Positions 10,168-23,006 of a stretch of 64,000 nucleotides of DNA are shown piece by piece. The position numbers and the translations under genes were made by a program. The DNA lies in contig NZ_CP061714.1 of the NCBI RefSeq assembly GCF_014764385.1, positions 1,302,001-1,366,000 of the forward strand, read 5' to 3'. The stretch's first letter is position 1. Each line of letters opens with the position of its first letter. Below the pieces are notes generated by a model. It saw only the letters and a program-made list of their open reading frames with translations, was not told where the DNA came from and made no database searches. Origin of the DNA: Luteimonas sp. MC1825 (lineage in GTDB: Bacteria > Pseudomonadota > Gammaproteobacteria > Xanthomonadales > Xanthomonadaceae).

Positions 10168-11235
10168 ATGAGCCAGCTGTTCCAGCCACTGCGCCAGCGC
10201 GACATCGTGCTGCGCAACCGCATCGCCATATCGCCGATGTGCATGTATTCCTCGGTCGATGGCCTGCCGGGCGACTGGCACCTGGTGCACCTGGGCAGCC
10301 GCGCCGCGGGTGGCGCCGGCGTGGTGATGACCGAGGCCGCGGCGGTGTGCGCCGAGGGGCGCATCTCGCCGCAGGACGCGGGCATCTGGAACGACGCGCA
10401 GGCCGTGGCCTGGGCGCCGGTGGCGCGCTTCATCGCCGGCCAGGGCGCGGTGCCCGCCATGCAGCTCGCGCACGCCGGGCGCAAGGCCAGCACCCATGCA
10501 CCGTGGCGCGGCGATGGCGCGGTGCCGTTGGCGGACGGCGGCTGGACCGTCGTGGCGCCCTCGGCCGAAGCCTATGCCGACCACTATCCCCAGCCGCTGG
10601 AACTCGACGCGGACGGGATCGCGCGCGTGGTCGCGGATTTCCGCGCCGCCGCGGCACGTGCGCTGGATGCGGGCTTCCAGCTGGTCGAGCTCCATGCCGC
10701 GCATGGCTACCTGCTGCACCAGTTCCTGTCGCCGCTCGCCAACCGCCGCGACGATGCCTGGGGTGGCGGCTTCGAGGGCCGCACGCGGATCGTCCGCGAG
10801 GTGGTGTCCGCCGTGCGCGAGGCGTGGCCGGAGCGCCTGCCGTTGTGGATGCGGATCTCGGCCACCGACTGGGTCGATGGTGGCTGGGACGTGGAGCAGA
10901 GCGTGGAACTGGCGCGCGGCGTGAAGGCGCTGGGCGTCGACCTGATCGACGTGTCCAGCGGCGGACTGGACCGGCGGCAGGAGATCGCGACCGGCCCCGG
11001 CTACCAGGTGCCGTTCGCCGCGCGCATCCGCCGCGAGGCTGGCATCGCCACCGGCGCCGTGGGCCTGGTGACAGAAGCGGCGCAGGCCGAGCGGATCGTG
11101 GCCACCGGCGATGCCGACGTGGTGCTGGTGGCGCGCCAGTCGCTGCGCGATCCGTACTTTCCGATGCGCGCGGCAAAGGCGCTGGGCGTCACGCCCGCGG
11201 TGCCGGTGCAGTACCAGCGCGCCTGGGGCGACTAG
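10168..11235 (+). CDS. NADH:flavin oxidoreductase, YqjM-type old yellow enzyme
   Basis: 355 aa. The FMN-binding TIM-barrel signatures of the thermophilic-like OYE class are present: SPMCMYS at residues 22-28 (Cys25 and Tyr27 match the redox-sensing pair of YqjM), HAGRKAS, and HAAHGYLLHQFLSPLANRR. Such enzymes reduce activated C=C bonds of enals, enones, maleimides or nitro compounds; the native substrate is unknown. The ATG at 10168 has GGAAG about 6 nt upstream, while the frame itself stays open much further left. A TACAGT element at 10135-10140 is a possible -10. It converges with accA (24 bp gap). Confidence 0.9.
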   Translation: MSQLFQPLRQRDIVLRNRIAISPMCMYSSVDGLPGDWHLVHLGSRAAGGAGVVMTEAAAVCAEGRISPQDAGIWNDAQAVAWAPVARFIAGQGAVPAMQLAHAGRKASTHAPWRGDGAVPLADGGWTVVAPSAEAYADHYPQPLELDADGIARVVADFRAAAARALDAGFQLVELHAAHGYLLHQFLSPLANRRDDAWGGGFEGRTRIVREVVSAVREAWPERLPLWMRISATDWVDGGWDVEQSVELARGVKALGVDLIDVSSGGLDRRQEIATGPGYQVPFAARIRREAGIATGAVGLVTEAAQAERIVATGDADVVLVARQSLRDPYFPMRAAKALGVTPAVPVQYQRAWGD

Positions 11236-11259
11236 GCGGCCCAGGCGCGTGCGTGCCGC

Positions 11260-12219
11260 TCAGGCGGCTTCGTACGCGCCGTAGCTGCGCAGGCGCTTGT
11301 AGCGCCTGTCCAGCAGCAGCTCGCTGGACATGCCGTCGAGGGCGTCGAGTTCGTTGAGCAGCACGGCCTTCAGGCGCTTGGCCATCTGCTTCGGGTTGCG
11401 GTGCGCGCCGCCGATCGGCTCGCGTACCAGCTTGTCCACCAGGCCCAGGCCGAGCAGGCGCTTGGCGGTGAGACCGAGCTGCTCGGCGGCGTCGCGCGCC
11501 TTGCCGGCGTCCTTCCACAGGATCGAGGCGCAGCCTTCGGGCGAGATCACCGAATAGGTGCTGTATTCGAGCATCAGCGTGCGGTCGCCCACGCCGATCG
11601 CGAGCGCGCCACCCGAACCGCCTTCGCCGATCACCGTACATATGATCGGCGTCTTCAGCTCGGCCATTTCCATCAGGTTGCGGGCGATCGCCTCGGACTG
11701 GCCGCGTTCTTCGGCGCCGATGCCGGGGTAGGCGCCAGGCGTGTCGATGAAGGTCAGCAGCGGCAGCCTGAAGCGCTCGGCCATCTTCATCAGGCGCAGC
11801 GCCTTGCGGTAACCCTCGGGGCGCGGCATGCCGAAGTTGCGGCGCACCTTGGCCTTCGTGTCGCGGCCCTTCTGGTGGCCGATGATCATCACCGGGCGGC
11901 CACCGATGCGGCCGAGCCCGCCAACGATCGCCGGGTCGTCGGCGTACGCACGGTCGCCGGCCAGTTCCTGGAACTCGTCGCAGATGAAGCGGATGTAGTC
12001 GTTGATGTAGGGCCGCGCCGGGTGGCGCGCGAGCTGCGACACCTGCCACGGCGACAGGTCGCGGAAGATCTGCGCGGTGCGCAGGCGCAGCTTGTCCTGC
12101 AGCGTGCGCAGTTCGGCGTCCACGTTCACCGACGAGCCGGACCCGGCATGGCGCAGGTCCTGGATGCGCGCCTCGAGGTCGGCGATCGGCTGTTCGAAGT
12201 CGAGGTAATTCGGGTTCAT
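11260..12219 (-). CDS. accA: Acetyl-CoA carboxylase carboxyltransferase subunit alpha
   Basis: 319 aa from the ATG at 12219, identical in length to E. coli AccA; a GTG five codons upstream is also in frame. Conserved segments include [39 protein letters not shown] and [14 protein letters not shown]. With AccD it transfers the carboxyl group from biotin-BCCP to acetyl-CoA, the first committed step of fatty-acid synthesis. It lies 77 bp downstream of dnaE on the same strand, the classical dnaE-accA arrangement, and is probably read from the dnaE promoter. Confidence 0.96.
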   Translation of the reverse strand: MNPNYLDFEQPIADLEARIQDLRHAGSGSSVNVDAELRTLQDKLRLRTAQIFRDLSPWQVSQLARHPARPYINDYIRFICDEFQELAGDRAYADDPAIVGGLGRIGGRPVMIIGHQKGRDTKAKVRRNFGMPRPEGYRKALRLMKMAERFRLPLLTFIDTPGAYPGIGAEERGQSEAIARNLMEMAELKTPIICTVIGEGGSGGALAIGVGDRTLMLEYSTYSVISPEGCASILWKDAGKARDAAEQLGLTAKRLLGLGLVDKLVREPIGGAHRNPKQMAKRLKAVLLNELDALDGMSSELLLDRRYKRLRSYGAYEAA

Positions 12220-12296
12220 CGACGGTCTTGGCACGGGAAAGCGGCCAGTCTAGCCGACGGCGCCCGCGAAGGCCGTACCCGGGCGTGCGGTCGCGA

Positions 12297-15866
<3,570 letters not shown>

Positions 15867-15890
15867 CGCGGGACCGGCGTGGCAACACGC

Positions 15891-15919
15891 AGGTTAGGTG
15901 CCCGCTCCCGCGCGGACAA
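15891..15919 (-). promoter_or_regulatory. Candidate dnaE promoter
   Basis: On the minus strand TTGTCC (15914-15919) and TAACCT (15891-15896) are separated by exactly 17 bp. Transcription would start near 15884, giving an 18-nt leader before the dnaE ATG. The region lies in the 84-bp gap between dnaE and the next gene, which supports it. No binding sites were recognised. Confidence 0.5.
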
Positions 15920-15950
15920 GGCTTGACAGCCCGATCCGCGCGGATCGCCC

Positions 15951-16586
15951 TCAGTGAACCTGGAACCGTGCCGCGCCGGCCTCGTCGAGGTAGGTGCTGC
16001 GACCGCGCTCGAGGATGTGCGCCAGCAGCCGCACCTCGGCCTCGCGCGCCTCCAGCCACTCGTCGCGTCCGAACGCGATCCCGTGCGGGCGTTCGCCGCG
16101 CAGGATCGCCTCCTCGAGCCGCAGGCGACGGAAATCGAGGTAGGCCTCGAGTTCATCGATCAGCGCCGGCATGGCCAGGTCGACCAGCAATGCGTAGTCG
16201 AGGCCACCAACCACCGGCACGGCGTCAGGCAACAGGCGCTCGGTGCCGTTGGCGTAGTCCTCCAGCAAACGGATGCGATCCTTGAGGCCGGGGTCAAGCT
16301 GCCAGGCGGGTTCCCGCGCGAGCATCCGCAGGGCACGCAGGCAACGCGCCCGCTGGCGGATGCCGGCGAGCCTGGAACTGGTCGTCTGTTGGCCGAGGAC
16401 CTGGCGCGTGGCGCTTGCGATGACGTCGAGCTGCGGGACATGCTCCGGTCCGGCCAGCGCGCTGGCCACGCTCTGGAACCGCGCGATGGTGCGCTGGTCG
16501 GGGACCCGGCCGGCGATGTGGTTGCGACGCGCGCGCCCCGAAGGGTCGGCCGTGGGCAACGGCAGAGTGTCGAGATGGACGTACAT
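15951..16586 (-). CDS. Hypothetical protein, weakly YkvA/DUF1232-like
   Basis: 211 aa, not recognised with certainty. It is soluble and helical. The segment ERLLPDAVPVVGGLDYALLV recalls the DUF1232 (YkvA) core, where a short helix-Pro-helix hairpin precedes an LD pair; this is only a resemblance. The C-terminal half is rich in Glu/Arg (YLDFRRLRLEEAILRGERPH). The ATG at 16586 is preceded by GGAG, which supports the start. It lies between rnhB and dnaE, genes that are adjacent in most gammaproteobacteria, and is divergent from the TPR regulator at 16770 (183-bp gap), so a regulatory link is possible but unproven. Confidence 0.7.
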   Translation of the reverse strand: MYVHLDTLPLPTADPSGRARRNHIAGRVPDQRTIARFQSVASALAGPEHVPQLDVIASATRQVLGQQTTSSRLAGIRQRARCLRALRMLAREPAWQLDPGLKDRIRLLEDYANGTERLLPDAVPVVGGLDYALLVDLAMPALIDELEAYLDFRRLRLEEAILRGERPHGIAFGRDEWLEAREAEVRLLAHILERGRSTYLDEAGAARFQVH

Positions 16587-16769
16587 GGCGTTCTCCGCAT
16601 GGAGCGCCTTCTGGCGGGATCCAAGCGTGCTGCAGTTTCCTCCGCGAAGCTTGACGGAACCGTGCGGGGACCATGATGGAAATGCGAGGGAATGCGACGT
16701 TGCCGGTCCGGGGCGGTTCCGGCGTTCTTACCGGGACCCGCTGCTGGGCGCTATCGGGCCGGCATTTCC

Positions 16770-18833
16770 ATGGTGGATGACGCACGCGTCTATCGATTCG
16801 GTGACGTCGAAGTCGACACCGCCGCACACCGGGTCGTGCGCGGCGGGCACCCCGTGGCGCTGGAACCCAAGGCCTACGCGGTCCTGCTGGCGCTGCTGGC
16901 GCAACCCGGTTACGCGATTTCGCGCGATGAACTGCTGGACCAGGTCTGGGGACACCGCCATGTCACGCCAGGCGTGCTGAACCGGGTGGTTGCACAGCTG
17001 CGCAAGGCGCTGGGCGATCATGCGGAGCATCCGCATTACATCCAGACCGTGCACGCGGTCGGGTACCGGTTCATGTGCGATCCGGAAGTGGATGTCGCCC
17101 CGGCACCACCCGTCGCATCGGAAATTTCAGACGGCATGCCCGCGGTGGAAATTTCGGCGGTGCACGACCTGGCCGAGGAACGGGGCGCGGGCCGGTCTCC
17201 CTGGCTGCGCGTGGTGGCGGTGGCAATGCTGGTCGTGCTCGCGGCGACCGCCTGGTGGCGCTTCGCCCCGCCCCAGGCCACGTCACCTACCGCGGCCACG
17301 ATCGCGCTTCGCCCGTTCACGATGGTCGGCGGCAGCGCCGCCGATGCCTGGTTCGCCGAAGGCCTCGCCGTGGAGTTGCACGACGCGCTGGCATCGGTGC
17401 CGGGCCTCAGGGTGGCGGCGCTGATGGACCCGGCGGATCCGCGCCGCAAGGCCGACGTGCGCGAGCTAGGGCGCATGCTCGATGTCCGCGCCGTGCTCGA
17501 CGCCAGCGTCCGCCGCGATGGCGACCGGGTGCGCATCAGCGCGCGCCTCAGCGATACCGGCACCGGCTACGTGTTGTGGAGCCGCAGTTATGAACACGCG
17601 CTTTCGGAAGTGTTCGACACCCAGGGCGCGATCGCCGCCGAGGTCGTCGAATCCATGCTGGGCGCGGTGCCGGGCCAGGGCGAGTCGCTGCGGCGGCGCC
17701 TCGCGCCGACGCGCAGCGTGGCGGCGTTCGAGGCCTACCTGCGCGGCGTGGAACTCGCGCGCTCCCCGCTCGACCGCGAGCGCAGTGGCCAGGCCGCGGA
17801 GGCGTTTCGCGCGGCGCTCGCCGAGGACGCGGAGTTCGCCCGCGCACAGGCGGCGCTGTGCACCACGGAAACCCGGCGCTTCGAGTACTGGAACGATGCC
17901 GAGGCCCACCAGCGTGCGCTGGCGGCCTGCAGGCGGGCGCTGGAGATGGTGCCGGTGCCGCCGGAGGCGTCGCTCGCCCTCGGCAACCTGCTGCGCGTGG
18001 ATGGCGAGCTGGACAAGGCCGAGGTCCATTTCAACGCCGCCAGCCACGCACCGGCGGTCGCGGCGCTGGCGCATGTCGGCCTCGGCAAGGTGGCGGCGGC
18101 GCGTGGCGATGTCGCAGGGTCGCGCCGGCAGTTCGACCGGGCGCTGGCGCTGGCGCCGCAGGACGCGCGGGTTCACGCCGAGACCGGCTACCAGGCGTAT
18201 CGCGACGGGCGTCTGGGGGACGCGCGGCGCGCCTACCGCCGCGCCCTGGAACTGGACCCCGACAACGCCGGCAACTGGAACACCCTCGGGTTCCTGCACC
18301 TGTTGGCGGGCGAGGACGACGAGGCTTCACGCGCCTTCGAGCGGTCGATCGCGATCACGCCCAGCGCCGACGTGCTGGCGAACTTCGCGCTCCTGCGCGG
18401 CCAGGCCGGCGATCACGAGGGCGCGGTCGCGCTGTACCGGCGCGCGCTCGAACTCGACCCCGACGACTACATCAACTGGGGCAACCTGGCCGACGGCCTG
18501 CGCGCCAGCGGCGCCGCACCGGCGGAGGTGCGGGCGGCCTACAGTGAGGCGGAGCAGCGCGTGCGCCGCTACCTGGGCATCAACGAGGGAGACGGCTATG
18601 CCCAGGCCGCGCTGGGCTGGTACTGCGCCAACCTCGGCAAGCGTGACGAGGCACTTGCCCTGGTGCGGACGTCCGGCGCCGCGGAAACCGGCGATCGCGC
18701 GGAGATCGCGCTCTACAACGCCGAGAGCCTGGCGATGCTGGGCCTGCGCGAGGCCGCGCGCCAGGAGTTCGAACGCGCGCGCGAAGCAGGGATTTCGGAC
18801 GCCCGGATCCGCGCAAGCCAGCTCCGCGAATGA
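16770..18833 (+). CDS. Membrane-anchored winged-helix regulator with TolB-like and TPR domains
   Basis: 687 aa from the ATG at 16770 (MVDDARVYRFGDVEVD); the frame is open further upstream, but that part is not conserved in style. Order: an OmpR/CadC-type winged helix at about residues 1-100 (DELLDQVWGHRHVTPGVLNR, ending HAVGYRF); a linker; one transmembrane helix at about 146-165; a periplasmic TolB-N/adenylate-cyclase-associated segment at about 175-310 (ALRPFTMVGGSAADAWFAEG); then about eight TPR-like repeats, clearest in ARRAYRRALELDPDNAGNWN. This is a ToxR/CadC-like one-component layout, able to bind DNA in the cytoplasm while sensing outside. Ligand and targets are unknown. Its divergent neighbour at 15951-16586 is a natural candidate target. 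Confidence 0.85.
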   Translation: MVDDARVYRFGDVEVDTAAHRVVRGGHPVALEPKAYAVLLALLAQPGYAISRDELLDQVWGHRHVTPGVLNRVVAQLRKALGDHAEHPHYIQTVHAVGYRFMCDPEVDVAPAPPVASEISDGMPAVEISAVHDLAEERGAGRSPWLRVVAVAMLVVLAATAWWRFAPPQATSPTAATIALRPFTMVGGSAADAWFAEGLAVELHDALASVPGLRVAALMDPADPRRKADVRELGRMLDVRAVLDASVRRDGDRVRISARLSDTGTGYVLWSRSYEHALSEVFDTQGAIAAEVVESMLGAVPGQGESLRRRLAPTRSVAAFEAYLRGVELARSPLDRERSGQAAEAFRAALAEDAEFARAQAALCTTETRRFEYWNDAEAHQRALAACRRALEMVPVPPEASLALGNLLRVDGELDKAEVHFNAASHAPAVAALAHVGLGKVAAARGDVAGSRRQFDRALALAPQDARVHAETGYQAYRDGRLGDARRAYRRALELDPDNAGNWNTLGFLHLLAGEDDEASRAFERSIAITPSADVLANFALLRGQAGDHEGAVALYRRALELDPDDYINWGNLADGLRASGAAPAEVRAAYSEAEQRVRRYLGINEGDGYAQAALGWYCANLGKRDEALALVRTSGAAETGDRAEIALYNAESLAMLGLREAARQEFERAREAGISDARIRASQLRE

Positions 18834-18864
18834 TCCCGCGCGCCGGCGTGCCGCGTCCGCTGAA

Positions 18865-19539
18865 TCAAGGGGCGGACACGCCGAGGTCCGCGAACAGGTC
18901 GCGGGACTCGGATGCGCGCACCGGCGCGAAGCTCCTGCGATGCTCGGGGCAGGGGCCGTGCGCGCGCAGGGCCTGCAGGTGAGCGGGCGTGCCATAGCCC
19001 TTGTGCGCATCGAAGCCGTAGTGCGGATAGCACGCATGCAGCGCCTGCAGGGCGCGGTCGCGGGTGACCTTGGCGAGGATCGACGCGGCCATGATGCTGC
19101 GGTCCCGCGCGTCGCCGCCCACCCAGGCCTCGGCCGGGCAGGGCAGTCCGCGTGGCAGCGCGTTGCCGTCGATGCGTGCGCAGCCGGCGGCATGGGCGAC
19201 GCCTTCGACGGCCTGGCGCATGCCCAGCATGGTCGCCTGGTGGATGTTGAGCCGGTCGATCTCGGAGGCGGCGATCGTCACCACGTGCCAGGCCAGCGCG
19301 CGCTCGACGATGCGCGCATACAGGGTTTCGCGCCGCGATGCGCACAGCTGCTTGGAGTCGTCGAGTCCGTTGACGCGCGGCCGCGCCGGGTCGAACACCA
19401 CCGCGGCCACCACGACCGGGCCCGCCAGCGGGCCGCGGCCGGCTTCGTCGACGCCCGCGACCAGCAGGGTCGCCGCGAGGCTGCAGTCATGCCCATCGCT
19501 GCGGGTGATGCCGCCGGCGCGTGGGGGGCGCTGCCTCAT
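18865..19539 (-). CDS. rnhB: Ribonuclease HII
   Basis: 224 aa. The catalytic motif [17 protein letters not shown] carries the first Asp-Glu pair; KVTRDRAL and [10 protein letters not shown] complete the family pattern. It removes RNA from RNA-DNA hybrids and single ribonucleotides from DNA. The start is set by coupling: the ATG at 19539 overlaps the lpxB TGA as ATGA (19536-19539), although the frame is open much further upstream as a shadow of lpxB. It is the last gene of the lpxD-fabZ-lpxA-lpxB-rnhB series and converges with the TPR regulator (31-bp gap). Confidence 0.94.
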   Translation of the reverse strand: MRQRPPRAGGITRSDGHDCSLAATLLVAGVDEAGRGPLAGPVVVAAVVFDPARPRVNGLDDSKQLCASRRETLYARIVERALAWHVVTIAASEIDRLNIHQATMLGMRQAVEGVAHAAGCARIDGNALPRGLPCPAEAWVGGDARDRSIMAASILAKVTRDRALQALHACYPHYGFDAHKGYGTPAHLQALRAHGPCPEHRRSFAPVRASESRDLFADLGVSAP

Positions 19540-20729
19540 GCCGGCGCCTCTGCGGACGCGGCGACGTGGTGGCGAGGATCGACGAGTTCGGCCACCGCGC
19601 CGGCGGCCTCGTGCGAGGCGTCGCGGCGCAGCATCAGGTGCAGTTCGCGGTAGCGCGGCGCGAGAGCCGCGACCGCATCGGGGTCGGCAAACCAGGCCAG
19701 CACCGCCTCCGCCAGCTTCTCCGGCGTGCAGTCGTCCTGCATCAGTTCGGGCGCGATGGTTTCGCCGGCCAGCACGTTGGGCAGCGCGTAGCGGTCGACC
19801 TTCAGCAGGCCGAGGCCCTTGACGATCGCATGCGTGGTCGGCGCGATGCGGTAGCCGACCACCATCGGCCGCTTGGCCAGCATGGTTTCGAGCGTCGCGG
19901 TGCCTGAGGCGAGCAGCACCACGTCGGCGGCGAACATCGCGTCGCGCGCCTGGCCGTCCAGCAGGTGGACCGCGGGCAGGGTATGGGCCGGACCGGGGAG
20001 CAGCGCGGACAGGGCACCGCGGCACGCGGCGTTCGCTGCCGGCACCAGGACCTGCAGGCCGGGAATGCGCTGCCCGACCCGTGCCGCCGCCGCCAGGAAG
20101 GTGGGGCCGAGGCGTCCGATCTCGCCGAGCCGCGAGCCGGGCAGTACGGCCAGGACCGGTGCGTCGCTGGGCAGGCCAAGCCGCGCGCGCGCGGCGGCGC
20201 GATCGGGTTCGAGCGGCATGGCATCGGCCATCGGGTGGCCGACGAAGCGCGCATCCACGCCGTGGCGGGCGTAGATCGCCGGCTCCATCGGGAACAGGCA
20301 CAGCACGCGGTCGGCGCTGCGGCCGATCTTCGCCGCGCGGCCCTGGCGCCAGGCCCACACCGAGGGGCTGACGTAATGCACGGTGCGGATGCCACGGGAC
20401 TTGAGCTGGCGTTCCAGCCCGAGGTTGAAGTCGGGCGCATCGATGCCGATGAACACGTCCGGGCGCCAGTCGACAAGGCGCGCACGCAGCCCGCGTCGCA
20501 GCGCCAGCAGCCGCGGCAGGTGCGCGAGCACTTCGCTGAGGCCCATCACCGCCAGCTCGCCGGCGTCGTGCCAGGTGTCGACGCCGGCGGCGCGCATCGC
20601 ATCGCCGCCGACGCCTGCGAACCCGGCATCCGGGAAACGCGCCCGCAGGCTGTCGACCAGCCCCGCGCCGAGCAGGTCGCCCGAGGCCTCGCCGGCCACC
20701 AGCGCGAAGCGCGGCGCGCGCGCGCTCAC
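19536..20729 (-). CDS. lpxB: Lipid-A-disaccharide synthase
   Basis: 397 aa, starting at GTG (20729) within a GTGA overlap with the lpxA stop. [20 protein letters not shown] is the family N-terminus, and [15 protein letters not shown] is the conserved core. It joins UDP-2,3-diacylglucosamine and lipid X to make the lipid A disaccharide at the inner face of the inner membrane. Four-base overlaps on both sides (lpxA-lpxB and lpxB-rnhB) point to tight translational coupling, so expression should track LpxA. Confidence 0.97.
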   Translation of the reverse strand: MSARAPRFALVAGEASGDLLGAGLVDSLRARFPDAGFAGVGGDAMRAAGVDTWHDAGELAVMGLSEVLAHLPRLLALRRGLRARLVDWRPDVFIGIDAPDFNLGLERQLKSRGIRTVHYVSPSVWAWRQGRAAKIGRSADRVLCLFPMEPAIYARHGVDARFVGHPMADAMPLEPDRAAARARLGLPSDAPVLAVLPGSRLGEIGRLGPTFLAAAARVGQRIPGLQVLVPAANAACRGALSALLPGPAHTLPAVHLLDGQARDAMFAADVVLLASGTATLETMLAKRPMVVGYRIAPTTHAIVKGLGLLKVDRYALPNVLAGETIAPELMQDDCTPEKLAEAVLAWFADPDAVAALAPRYRELHLMLRRDASHEAAGAVAELVDPRHHVAASAEAPA

Positions 20730-21511
20730 CGCAGCAGCGGCCGTTCGCCGGCCTCGATGAAGTCGAGCATGCGCCGCACGTCGTCGCTGTCGGCGGCCAT
20801 CGCCGCGAGCCTGGCGCGCGCGTCGTCCAGGCTGTCGCCGGACATGTACACCGCGCGGTAGGCGCGGCGGATCGCGGCGATACGCTCACCGTCGAACCCG
20901 CGGCGCTTCAGGCCCTCGGCGTTGATCCCGCGCGGCCGGCCGTAGCCGTCCTGCGCGACCATCAGGTAGGGCGCGACGTCGCCGTTGACGAACGCGCCCA
21001 TGCCCACGAAGGCATGGTCGCCGACCCGGCAGAACTGGTGCACCCCGGCAAAGCCGCTGAGGATGACGTGGTCACCGACCGAGACATGGCCGGCCAGGGT
21101 GGCATTGTTGGAGAACACGCAGTGGTTGCCGACCACGCAGTCGTGCGCCACGTGCGCGTAGGCCAGCAGCCAGTTGTCGTCGCCGATGCGGGTGACGCCG
21201 CCACCGCCCAAGGTGCCGCGGCTGATGGTCACGAACTCGCGGATGACGTTGCGGTCGCCGATCACCAGTTCGACGCGCTCGCCGCGGTACTTCTTGTCCT
21301 GCGGCTCGCCGCCGATCGCGGCATGGCCGTGGACACGGTTGTCGCGGCCGATGCGGGTGGGCCCCTGGATGCTGCAGTGGCCGCCGATGCGGCTGCCATC
21401 GCCGATCTCGACGTCGGCGCCGATCGAGGTGAACGGGCCGATCGTGACCCCTTCGCCGATCCGCGCAGCAGGATCGACGACCGCGCTGGCGTGGATCGTC
21501 GTGGCGGCCAT
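20726..21511 (-). CDS. lpxA: UDP-N-acetylglucosamine O-acyltransferase
   Basis: 261 aa (E. coli 262). Hexapeptide repeats of the left-handed beta helix run through the first two thirds ([20 protein letters not shown]). The catalytic His is in [15 protein letters not shown], and the C-terminal helical region is intact. It performs the first step of lipid A synthesis, moving a 3-hydroxyacyl chain from ACP to UDP-GlcNAc. One base separates it from fabZ, whose substrates it shares. Confidence 0.97.
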   Translation of the reverse strand: MAATTIHASAVVDPAARIGEGVTIGPFTSIGADVEIGDGSRIGGHCSIQGPTRIGRDNRVHGHAAIGGEPQDKKYRGERVELVIGDRNVIREFVTISRGTLGGGGVTRIGDDNWLLAYAHVAHDCVVGNHCVFSNNATLAGHVSVGDHVILSGFAGVHQFCRVGDHAFVGMGAFVNGDVAPYLMVAQDGYGRPRGINAEGLKRRGFDGERIAAIRRAYRAVYMSGDSLDDARARLAAMAADSDDVRRMLDFIEAGERPLLR

Positions 21512-21512
21512 C

Positions 21513-21971
21513 TCAGTCCTTGACCTCGGCGCACAGGATGTCTGCGCACGCGACCTGTTCGCCGTCGACGCTGGCGAGGCCGCAATAGAGCGTCATGTTG
21601 CGGATCTCGCGCTTGATGGTGACCTCGAGGTCGAGGCGGTCGCCGGGCTCGACCATGCGCGAGAAGCGCGCGTTGTCGATCTTCACCAGGTACGACAGGC
21701 GTCCTTCGGCGGTGCCGCCCTGCGACAGCTGGGTGAGCACGCCGCCGGCCTGCGCCAGTGCCTCGACCACCAGCACGCCCGGCATCACCGGGCGATCGGG
21801 GAAGTGCCCCTGGAAATACGCTTCGTTCACCGTGACGTTCTTGTAGGCGAGGACGCGCCTGTGCGCCTCGAATTCGACCACGCGGTCGACCAGCAGGAAC
21901 GGATAGCGGTGCGGCAGCATGGTACGGATGGCATTGACGCCGATCGGCAACTGCACGGCGGGTGGGGTCAT
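21513..21971 (-). CDS. fabZ: 3-hydroxyacyl-ACP dehydratase FabZ
   Basis: 152 aa. The hot-dog fold active site is complete: His56 in [14 protein letters not shown] and Glu70 in LVVEALAQ. FabZ dehydrates 3-hydroxyacyl-ACP in the fatty-acid elongation cycle and competes with LpxA/LpxD for the same hydroxyacyl-ACP pool, which explains its place in this operon. Its ATG overlaps the lpxD stop by 4 bp (21968-21971). Confidence 0.97.
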   Translation of the reverse strand: MTPPAVQLPIGVNAIRTMLPHRYPFLLVDRVVEFEAHRRVLAYKNVTVNEAYFQGHFPDRPVMPGVLVVEALAQAGGVLTQLSQGGTAEGRLSYLVKIDNARFSRMVEPGDRLDLEVTIKREIRNMTLYCGLASVDGEQVACADILCAEVKD

Positions 21972-22993
21972 GGTGTCTCCTTGTCGAGGCGCTGCACCTG
22001 CCGGGCCAGCGCGTCGAGTTGCCTGAAGCGAGCGGCGCTCTTGCGCCAGCTCCGCGTGTCCATCAGTGGCGTGCCGGAAGAATACTCGCCCGGCGCGTCG
22101 ATCGAACTGGTGACCAGGGCCATCGCGTTGATCATCGCGCGGTCGCAGACGGTGAGGTGGCCGAGGATGCCGGCGCCACCACCGACCAGGCAGTAGCGGC
22201 CGATCACCGCGCTGCCGGCAACCGCCGCGCAGCCGGCCATGGCGGTATGCGCGCCGATGCGGACGTTGTGGCCGATCTGGATCTGGTTGTCGAGGCGCAC
22301 GTCCTCCTCGAGCACGGTGTCTTCGATGGCACCACGGTCGATGGTGGTGTTGGCGCCGATCTCGCAGTCGTCGCCGACGCGCACGCCGCCCTGCTGCGGC
22401 ACCTTGGTCCAGCGCCCGCCGTCCATCGCCAGGCCGAAACCGTCGGCGCCGAGCACGGCACCCGGGTGGATCAGCACGCGCTCGCCCAGTCGCACGCGGC
22501 GCACCAGGGTGACGCGCGCCACGAGATGGCTGCCCGCGCCGACCACGCAGTCTTCGCCGATCACGCAGCCCGCGCCGATGATCGCGCCCGCACCCACCAC
22601 CGAGCGCTCGCCGATGACCACGAAGGGACCGATCTCGGCGGAAGGATCGACTTTCGCCCCGGACCCGACCACCGCGCTGGCGTGCACGCCAGCGCGCGGC
22701 GCCCGCGGTGGATCGAACAGCGCGGCGATGCGCGCGAACGCGACGTAGGGGTCGCGCGCGACCAGCAGCGTGCGGTCAAGACCGTCGGCGTCCGACTCGC
22801 CCACCACCACCACGCCTGCCGCGGAGCCGGTCAGCTGGCTGCGGTAGCGCGGATTGGACAGGAACGAAAGCTGCCGCGGGCCGGCACCGGACAGCGTGGC
22901 GACCGCGTCGACCTCGGTCCCGCCGTCACCGCGCAGCACCAGCCCGAAGCGTTCGGCCAGCGCCGCCGCCGTCAGGGTCGTGGTCGAGTGCAT
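21968..22993 (-). CDS. lpxD: UDP-3-O-(3-hydroxyacyl)glucosamine N-acyltransferase
   Basis: 341 aa, exactly the E. coli length. An N-terminal uridine-binding domain (LSFLSNPRYRSQL) is followed by a long hexapeptide-repeat beta helix; the catalytic His is in the GHNVRIGAHTAMAG region. It adds the second acyl chain in lipid A synthesis. It starts 13 bp downstream of the bamA stop. In E. coli and Pseudomonas, skp (ompH) stands between these two genes; here it is absent. Confidence 0.97.
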   Translation of the reverse strand: MHSTTTLTAAALAERFGLVLRGDGGTEVDAVATLSGAGPRQLSFLSNPRYRSQLTGSAAGVVVVGESDADGLDRTLLVARDPYVAFARIAALFDPPRAPRAGVHASAVVGSGAKVDPSAEIGPFVVIGERSVVGAGAIIGAGCVIGEDCVVGAGSHLVARVTLVRRVRLGERVLIHPGAVLGADGFGLAMDGGRWTKVPQQGGVRVGDDCEIGANTTIDRGAIEDTVLEEDVRLDNQIQIGHNVRIGAHTAMAGCAAVAGSAVIGRYCLVGGGAGILGHLTVCDRAMINAMALVTSSIDAPGEYSSGTPLMDTRSWRKSAARFRQLDALARQVQRLDKETP

Positions 22994-23006
22994 GGGATGC
23001 CCGCCG

